Shown piece by piece: positions 45,876 to 51,667 of a stretch of DNA of 51,667 bases (within the stretch, counting starts at the first letter, position 1; the number at the start of each line of letters is the position of its first letter). The DNA is from an uncultured Bacteroidota bacterium (GTDB lineage: Bacteria; Bacteroidota; Bacteroidia; Flavobacteriales; Flavobacteriaceae). The translations under genes were made by a program, and so were the position numbers. Location of the stretch: positions 1 to 51,667 of the forward strand of contig CACEKL010000005.1 in NCBI GenBank assembly GCA_902560025.1, given 5' to 3'. The notes under the pieces were generated by a model that had not been told where the DNA came from, searched no databases, and saw only the letters and a program-made list of their open reading frames with translations.

Positions 45876-46988
45876 TTAAACTTTTTCAAAGAATGTATCT
45901 GAATCATTCTCGTTGTAGAACTCATTAATCCAAAAAAGAGTTATAAGGTTTGTATCTCCTATATTTTTAATGTTATGAGTATACCAAACCTGCATATCAA
46001 CATAACAAGGGCGTTTCCCGGATAGATTAAAGGAGCATCTTTTATTTGACCCTATTTTTTTTATATTTATCTCTGCTTCACCTTCTATTACTGAAAATCT
46101 CTCAATTTTTCTCGTATGAAAATGATTTCCGCGTGTATGTCCAGGATTAGTTATAGAAAAGGATACTTGACCCTTAGATGATGATTTTAAAATTTCTGAA
46201 AAAGTCCCTCTATCATCTTTGATTAAATTATGCTTTCTTGGGAAAAAGTTCTTAGGTTCAATATAGCTGTGAAAAGTGTTAAATAAATTGATCTTAAAGG
46301 GGTTATTTAAATCTGGAATATTCCCATTTTTAATGTAAACCTCATTAAAATCTTCAATCATATTCTTTACTTCCATAACTTTGATATTTATATCTTCAAT
46401 AACTTTGAACTCATTACTTGAATCAACATTTATTTTTTGAATGATTTGCTGGACTAAATTATCAATATATATTAGGGGTACATCTTTATTTATTTTTACA
46501 ATATTTTGAATTTTATTCAAAGAATTATGGCAAAATGTAGCTATAAATGAGTTGTAATTTGGTTTACAGAAGGGTCCAAAAACATTCGGTATTATCAAAT
46601 TAATAAACGTAAATCCATATTTTGAAGAAGCATTAAAAAAGCTTTCTGCTGACTTTCTTTTTGAAACACCATATGCATTATCATCTTTTTGCTGAATTGA
46701 TGAGGCAAAGATTAATTTTCCACTAAAATTAGTCCTTGATATTGATTTTATAAGCTCGTCAGTTAAAAATAAATTTTTCTTCAGAATAGACTCCTCGATC
46801 TTATCTCTGTTTACTCCTGCTAGATGAATTATGACATCAACTTTTGATATAATTTTATCGATCTTGTTTTGATTTTGAAAATAAAGTTTTTCAAAATTTA
46901 CAAGCTTAAATGAAGGATATCTATATTTAATTGTATTATACAAGTGATAACCTATAAATCCATCTTGACCTGTTATTGCTATTTTCAA
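45876..46988 (-). CDS. bifunctional SDR-cupin enzyme, CapF/WbjC/FnlB type
   Basis: A 370-residue fusion close in length to CapF (369). The N-terminal SDR half has GQDGFIGYHL and the catalytic YGVSK near residue 108. The C-terminal cupin begins near residue 240 (DDRGTFSEIL) and carries the metal-binding GNHFHTRKIERF. In CapF the cupin half epimerises C3 and the SDR half reduces C4 to give UDP-6-deoxy-L-TalNAc. The start is TTG; no alternative ATG preserves the nucleotide-binding strand. It lies between the CapE- and CapG-type genes. Confidence 0.93.
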   Translation of the reverse strand: MKIAITGQDGFIGYHLYNTIKYRYPSFKLVNFEKLYFQNQNKIDKIISKVDVIIHLAGVNRDKIEESILKKNLFLTDELIKSISRTNFSGKLIFASSIQQKDDNAYGVSKRKSAESFFNASSKYGFTFINLIIPNVFGPFCKPNYNSFIATFCHNSLNKIQNIVKINKDVPLIYIDNLVQQIIQKINVDSSNEFKVIEDINIKVMEVKNMIEDFNEVYIKNGNIPDLNNPFKINLFNTFHSYIEPKNFFPRKHNLIKDDRGTFSEILKSSSKGQVSFSITNPGHTRGNHFHTRKIERFSVIEGEAEINIKKIGSNKRCSFNLSGKRPCYVDMQVWYTHNIKNIGDTNLITLFWINEFYNENDSDTFFEKV

Positions 46989-46996
46989 ATTAAGCT

Positions 46997-48004
46997 TTAT
47001 TTTAATTGAGAATTAACAAGTGGCAATTTTAAAAGAATTTCAATTAATTTATCCTTGTTAAGTATTTCTGTGTTTCCAGAGTTATATTCTAGTTGATCTT
47101 GATTATTTGAGGCTCCCTCAAAAAAATATTTATCATAATTTAGATCTCTACTATCTGCTTGGATTCTAAAATGATCCCCTAGATCTTCTGATTTTAACAT
47201 TTCTTCTTTAGTAACAAGAGTTTCATGCATTTTTTCACCGTGTCTAACTCCAATTTCTCTAATTTTCGAATTAGAATTAAAAATTTCAATTAATGCTGCT
47301 GCAAGAGTTGCAATAGAAGATGAAGGTGCTTTTTTGATAAAAAGATCACCTTGATTTGCGTGTTCAAAAGCATAGTCAACTAGGTTAACAGCATCATCCA
47401 AAGACATCATAAACCTTGTCATATTTGGATCAGTAATTGTTAAATCTTTATTATTTTTAATTTGAGAAATAAACAGTGGAATAACAGAACCTCTCGACCC
47501 CATAACATTTCCATACCTTGTTCCACAAAAAATAGATTTATTATCATTTAGAATCCTTGACTTTGCTATCATAACCTTCTCCATTAGAGCTTTGGACATT
47601 CCCATAGCGTTGATTGGATATGCAGCCTTATCTGTACTTAATATCACTACTTTCTTTATACCATATGATTCAGCGGCACTTAATACATTTTCAGTTCCTA
47701 AAATATTAGTTTTAACAGCCTCAATAGGAAAGAATTCGCATGACGGGACTTGTTTTAGAGCTGCTGCGTGGAATATATAGTCAACATTTTTAACAACTTG
47801 ATTAACTGAATTAATATCTCTTACATCACCTATAAAAAATTTCACTCTTTCATCGTTGATATTTTTTCTTAAATCATCTTGTTTTTTTTCATCTCTACTA
47901 AAAACAAAAATTTGAGAGAATTTATTATTACTTAGAGCTTTGTTAAGATATGCATTTCCAAAGGAGCCAGTTCCACCTGTTATTAAAAGTTTTTGATTAG
48001 CCAT
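46997..48004 (-). CDS. UDP-GlcNAc 4,6-dehydratase/5-epimerase, CapE/WbjB/FnlA type
   Basis: A 335-residue SDR enzyme for the first step of UDP-L-FucNAc synthesis. It has GGTGSFGNAYL, FSRDEKKQDDLR, HAAALKQVPSCEFFP, STDKAAYPINAMGMSK and VRHGEKMHETLVT. The usual catalytic YxxxK is MxxxK here (MGMSK), as in CapE, which marks the inverting branch. PseB-like dehydratases are the closest alternative, but the two genes that follow fit CapF and CapG. Confidence 0.93.
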   Translation of the reverse strand: MANQKLLITGGTGSFGNAYLNKALSNNKFSQIFVFSRDEKKQDDLRKNINDERVKFFIGDVRDINSVNQVVKNVDYIFHAAALKQVPSCEFFPIEAVKTNILGTENVLSAAESYGIKKVVILSTDKAAYPINAMGMSKALMEKVMIAKSRILNDNKSIFCGTRYGNVMGSRGSVIPLFISQIKNNKDLTITDPNMTRFMMSLDDAVNLVDYAFEHANQGDLFIKKAPSSSIATLAAALIEIFNSNSKIREIGVRHGEKMHETLVTKEEMLKSEDLGDHFRIQADSRDLNYDKYFFEGASNNQDQLEYNSGNTEILNKDKLIEILLKLPLVNSQLK

Positions 48005-48005
48005 C

Positions 48006-49112
48006 TTATAGTTTTTTAATTATAACTGATAATTTTTTAAGAGAAACATCTTCAGAAAATAGACTTTCGGCAAGATTAACTCCATTTTTTGATATTTTTT
48101 TTCTCAAGTTAATATCATTTATTGTTTTTTCAATAGTCTTTTCCAGATTTAATTTATTATTAGGTTGAACTAGGAGACCATTAACATTATTAATAATATA
48201 ATCTGGAATTATTCCAACAGAGCTAGAAATGGATGGCAATCCTGATGCTAAAGCTTCGATTAATGAGTTGGGCATACCTTCATACCATGATGGGAGTATA
48301 AAGATATCTGATGATTTTAGGTGCGAAATAATTTCTTTGTCTGACAACCATCCAGTTACTGAAACATCTTTTTGAATTTTATTTGAAAGACTTAGTTCCT
48401 CAATTTTTCTTTTCAGAGTCCCATCCCCAATAAATTTAATTTTTATTTTATATTTTTTAACTAGGCTCAAGAAAGATTCAAATAATTCATTAATTCCTTT
48501 TTGTTTTTCAAGCCATCCTACATATAAAATTTTTATATAGTTAGTATGGTAATTAATAATTCTATTTTTCCCAATTTGTAAAAGCTCCTTAGATGCAGTC
48601 CAGTTATTTATAATAAATACTTTTGATTTGTCAACTTTTAAACTTTGTACAACAAAATTATACCATGTTGGGCCTTGACATAGAACAACATCTGAGTATG
48701 AAAAAAGATGTTTTATTAAAGCTCTGAATAAAATATAATTATTAGACTGGTTAATAAGATTTCCCGCTCTTGGAAAGATTAATGATTTTACATTAAAAAA
48801 TCTACAAATAACAAGCATTAAACCCTTTTCAATTGCACTGCCTCCATCTGAACAAAAAATTAAAGCCTTATCAGGTTTGTTTAATACTATATTAAATATA
48901 AATTTCCATAAACGAATGATAGCTAGTATAAGTCTGATAAAAAAATTAGGAGGTGGGTTAGATATTTGTGATGTGTCAAATTTTGTTATTGTAAATTGTT
49001 GGAAATACTTTGATTGAACTAGAACTCTAGATGATTTTTCAATACCTCCAATAACTTTTTTATTTTTTGGTGGAAATGAAGCAACTATTAATAAATTCAG
49101 CTTTTTGTTCAT
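48006..49112 (-). CDS. glycosyltransferase family 4 protein
   Basis: A 368-residue GT-B glycosyltransferase. The N-terminus has ASFPPKNKKVIGGIEKSSRVL. The C-terminal GT4 domain shows ILYVGWLEKQKGI, KFIGDGTLKRKI and the conserved Glu segment ILPSWYEGMPNSLIEALASGLP. Specificity unknown. Its ATG overlaps the stop of the preceding glycosyltransferase by 4 bases (ATGA). Confidence 0.93.
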   Translation of the reverse strand: MNKKLNLLIVASFPPKNKKVIGGIEKSSRVLVQSKYFQQFTITKFDTSQISNPPPNFFIRLILAIIRLWKFIFNIVLNKPDKALIFCSDGGSAIEKGLMLVICRFFNVKSLIFPRAGNLINQSNNYILFRALIKHLFSYSDVVLCQGPTWYNFVVQSLKVDKSKVFIINNWTASKELLQIGKNRIINYHTNYIKILYVGWLEKQKGINELFESFLSLVKKYKIKIKFIGDGTLKRKIEELSLSNKIQKDVSVTGWLSDKEIISHLKSSDIFILPSWYEGMPNSLIEALASGLPSISSSVGIIPDYIINNVNGLLVQPNNKLNLEKTIEKTINDINLRKKISKNGVNLAESLFSEDVSLKKLSVIIKKL

Positions 49113-50284
49113 TTATCTAATACATTTTTATAATGATTAATCATTTTTATTGAAAGTCTTTTCTCCGAAAATAACGACTTACAATAATTTCTAATTTTTA
49201 AAGGGTCATAATTAGAATAATTTTCAAATAAATATATCATTGCCTTTGACATATCTTCAACACTTTTATTTTTAACTAGTATGCCTGTTTTATCCGTTAT
49301 AATTTCATCTGAGCTTCCACAGTTTAATGAGATAATTGGTCTACCTAAAGCCATTGCCTCAACAAATATTACTCCAAATGTTTCAAAACTACTTGCATAA
49401 ATAAATGAATGACAAGAGTTATATTCATGGGCAATATCCGATCTTAATTTTTTACCTAAAAATTGCACCTTTTTATCTATCTGAATTTCTTTCGTTAAAT
49501 GTTTTAAATTTTTAAGTTCAGTTCCCACTCCAATTATTCTTAGTTCTGAATTAGGATATATAAGATTAAACTTCTTAAATGATCTAATAATTAAATCAAT
49601 ATTTTTTATTTTATGAAGTCTAGAAACACATAGAAAAATGAATTTATCATTAATAAGGGGCTTTATTTTACAACTTAAAAAACTATTATCTACAATATTA
49701 TGATGTACTTTCCATTTTTTATTTGACTTTATTTCTTTATTAAGATATTTTGAATAGTTAGCAGAAACGGTAAAACAATTTGATGATTTATTTACAATCT
49801 CAATTACTCTAGAATAATAATTTTCAAATCCTTGATCTTTGTAATAAAATCCACTATTATGTTCAGTAATTATAAATGGAATTTTATGTTTATCAAAGAT
49901 GTATTCTGCTAAAAATCCTGCATTAAATATTGATTGGGCATGGATGACATCAGGAATTCCATTTTCTTCTACATATTTTTTAAATAGTAAATAACCCATT
50001 TTTTTAAATACATAAATCTGAGCAAACTTTAATTTTATAAACCAATTACTCCACTTAAACTGATAGGTATTAACACCATCATCATTAAAAAAAGTAAATT
50101 TGGGAAACAATTTTATTTTTTTTGTATTTCGAAGCGATTTAAGTTCAGGGAATACTACACCAACCTTACAGCCTCTATTTTTTATTCCAATGGCTTGTTC
50201 TCTAAAAAAACTTCCAAGATAATGACCTTTATACTCGGGATACCATGAGGGGATTACTAGAATATGTAATTTCTTATCTATCAT
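49109..50284 (-). CDS. glycosyltransferase family 4 protein
   Basis: A 391-residue GT-B glycosyltransferase. The N-terminal region (ILVIPSWYPEYKGHYLGSFFREQA, VIHAQSIFNAG, FIITEHNSGFY) and the C-terminal domain (FLCVSRLHKIKNI, LRIIGVGTEL, ASSFETFGVIFVEAMALGRPI) are typical GT4. It adds one residue to the growing surface glycan, substrate unknown. It shares one base with the stop of the upstream fusion gene. Confidence 0.94.
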   Translation of the reverse strand: MIDKKLHILVIPSWYPEYKGHYLGSFFREQAIGIKNRGCKVGVVFPELKSLRNTKKIKLFPKFTFFNDDGVNTYQFKWSNWFIKLKFAQIYVFKKMGYLLFKKYVEENGIPDVIHAQSIFNAGFLAEYIFDKHKIPFIITEHNSGFYYKDQGFENYYSRVIEIVNKSSNCFTVSANYSKYLNKEIKSNKKWKVHHNIVDNSFLSCKIKPLINDKFIFLCVSRLHKIKNIDLIIRSFKKFNLIYPNSELRIIGVGTELKNLKHLTKEIQIDKKVQFLGKKLRSDIAHEYNSCHSFIYASSFETFGVIFVEAMALGRPIISLNCGSSDEIITDKTGILVKNKSVEDMSKAMIYLFENYSNYDPLKIRNYCKSLFSEKRLSIKMINHYKNVLDK

Positions 50285-51667
50285 TATATATTTTGTTTAC
50301 ATAAGTCTATTACAAAAAAATTATTTTGAAAGTGTAAATGGTGTAATCCATTAATATTTTTGTCAAAATCTGGAATATGTGTTTTCACAATTCTTTCTTT
50401 ATAATCATTCAAGCTTAATGAGGTTATTTGATTTATATTTAATCCCGCTCCATATTGTCCATTGACATTTACTTGAGAAGGCCTAAATAATTTATTTTGA
50501 AATGAAAAAATTGGCCCAGCATTTCTTGCTCTTTTTGAGTCAGTAATTACTGGATTAAGTTTATGAGAGTATATGTTATCAAATTTTAATGAGTCTATTT
50601 TATATATATATAAATCGCTACAATCATCTGAATTATAATTTTTTTTATTTAAAAATGCCCAAAGATTATTATTTTCATCTTCATAAATATTGCAGTCTTT
50701 TACTTTTTCTCCTTCGAATGCAGATGAATATAGACTCCATTTTTCTGGAAAGTCATCACACTTATAGACCTCTAGTCTATTATTTGCCGAAGATTCAGGT
50801 ATCATATAGATCTCATTATCTTTTTGGTAAATAAATGGATATGATAAATGATAGTCTTTAACTAGTACATCTTTTATGTTAATTAGATTATCCCCGTTAA
50901 CTTGACCACACGATATTTTACCAATTTTTTTTGAATAATCATAATTTTCAAAAAAGATGTATTTAATATTATCCTTTTCAACTAAAAAAGGATCAGCCCA
51001 AAATTCATTTTTAGGAGTTTCAATTAATTTTAATTTATCAATTTGTGTATGAAAAAAATTACCCTCTGAAAATGAAAGAGTCCAGTGATTATATTTTCTT
51101 ATTTTAAAATGGGATATAATTTTTTGAAAAAGTTTAATTACAAAATTTTTATAAAAATTTATGATATACTTTAATGAATAAACTAGATTAGGGAACTTAT
51201 ACAATCTGTTTTTGTATTCTGGAGAATCCGATAGAGTAAGCTTTTTAGATTTTAAAAGATTTAAATTTTTAAATAATAAAACTATTGAAGAGTCATATAC
51301 AACCCTCCTTGAGCGAACAAGTGACCAATGAAGATTATATGATCCCCTGTCAATAACTTTTCCACCATCAAGTTCAGGTGTCAACCTCTGTAGTGTTACT
51401 CCAATATTTTTATGTTTTTCAATTATTTCCCAAAAACATGGTGGACCACCTCTATTCACCCTATTGTCTCCATGATGAAATGACCATATACCTTGCTTTG
51501 CTATATTTAGTATATCTCCCCTTATAATATTAAACTCTGTCCTGATGATTACATCCAAATTAAATTGATCTACTTTTTGGCAGTCATTATCAGTGAATAC
51601 ATCTAGAAATCCCTTACTTTTTGGATAAAGCATAACTTTTTCAATAGAGTTTATTTTACTAATTAAT
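50284..51667 (-). CDS. formyltransferase-GINT1-type fusion protein (5' end beyond window)
   Basis: The frame stays open from the stop at 50284 to the right edge, with no stop before the in-frame ATG at 51633, so the gene is cut and that ATG is internal. The visible N-terminal part is the second half of a formyltransferase fold (FHHGDNRVNRGGPPCFWEII, GVTLQRLTPELDGGKVID), the family of methionyl-tRNA and sugar-nucleotide formyltransferases. From about 51080 downward a beta-propeller-like domain follows (ENEFWADPF-type segment NEFWADPFLVEKDN, YMIPESS, RNAGPIF), resembling the N-terminal domain of plant GINT1 and GH43-like proteins. It heads the visible part of the polysaccharide cluster. Function unknown. 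Confidence 0.82.
   Translation of the reverse strand, partial: LISKINSIEKVMLYPKSKGFLDVFTDNDCQKVDQFNLDVIIRTEFNIIRGDILNIAKQGIWSFHHGDNRVNRGGPPCFWEIIEKHKNIGVTLQRLTPELDGGKVIDRGSYNLHWSLVRSRRVVYDSSIVLLFKNLNLLKSKKLTLSDSPEYKNRLYKFPNLVYSLKYIINFYKNFVIKLFQKIISHFKIRKYNHWTLSFSEGNFFHTQIDKLKLIETPKNEFWADPFLVEKDNIKYIFFENYDYSKKIGKISCGQVNGDNLINIKDVLVKDYHLSYPFIYQKDNEIYMIPESSANNRLEVYKCDDFPEKWSLYSSAFEGEKVKDCNIYEDENNNLWAFLNKKNYNSDDCSDLYIYKIDSLKFDNIYSHKLNPVITDSKRARNAGPIFSFQNKLFRPSQVNVNGQYGAGLNINQITSLSLNDYKERIVKTHIPDFDKNINGLHHLHFQNNFFVIDLCKQNI

Noticed and set aside
51633..51635. ATG near the right edge taken as the start of the formyltransferase fusion
   Set aside because: The frame continues without a stop to the window edge, and the visible domain lacks the first half of the formyltransferase fold, so the true start lies outside.

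Overview
The window looks like chromosome from a marine-type member of the Bacteroidota, most likely Flavobacteriia. The DNA is strongly AT-rich and genes are packed almost without gaps. I see no clear Shine-Dalgarno sequences. Several start sites are preceded, 4 to 29 nt upstream, by the Bacteroidota -7 promoter motif TAnnTTTG. The gene content also fits: SufBCDSE, DUF3078, DUF3127, a TonB-dependent receptor with a PnuC-family transporter, and a CrtY-type lycopene cyclase. The species cannot be read from the sequence. No stretch over 300 bases lacks a gene. I found no tRNA, rRNA, CRISPR array, insertion sequence or prophage.

Layout. (1) 1-6736: a sugar-catabolism locus. A GMC oxidoreductase (cut by the left edge) is divergent from a five-gene operon of two TIM-barrel isomerases, an MFS permease, a Gfo/Idh/MocA oxidoreductase and a secreted DUF1080 protein. 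This set fits 3-keto-glycoside metabolism. (2) 6778-10083: gmk and nadD, then a glycosyltransferase and a DUF3078 protein on the other strand. (3) 10090-15596: the sufBCDSE operon plus a DUF59 protein, for Fe-S cluster assembly. (4) 15735-19768: thiL, a ZIP metal transporter, lycopene cyclase and a polyprenyl diphosphate synthase. (5) 19840-26396: a TetR regulator with a TolC / membrane-fusion lipoprotein / RND efflux system. (6) 26417-35455: housekeeping genes aspS, tadA, polA, rplM-rpsI-rpsB-tsf, DUF3127, HIT and greA. (7) 35514-39530: a TonB-dependent receptor behind a TPP riboswitch, a NadR-like kinase, a PnuC/PnuT transporter and a phosphopantetheinyl transferase. (8) 39578-41607: ahcY, rpmA and rplU. 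(9) 41668-51667: a nine-gene surface-polysaccharide cluster on the minus strand. It encodes UDP-L-FucNAc synthesis (CapE/CapF/CapG type), a WbuB-like transferase, two more GT4 enzymes, two further SDR sugar-nucleotide enzymes and, at the right edge, a formyltransferase / GINT1-type fusion whose N-terminus lies outside.

How it fits together. The riboswitch, receptor, PnuC transporter, NadR-like kinase and distant thiL can be read as a thiamine-salvage route: outer-membrane uptake, inner-membrane uptake, phosphorylation to TMP, then TPP by ThiL. Every convergent gene pair in the window abuts or overlaps at its 3' ends, and five genes start with TTG, so the genome looks streamlined. I did not find a clearly new defence or mobile system. 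The most interesting points are the thiamine locus, the keto-sugar operon, the DUF3127 protein with an SSB-like tail, the slippage-prone tail of L21 and the fusion protein at the right edge.
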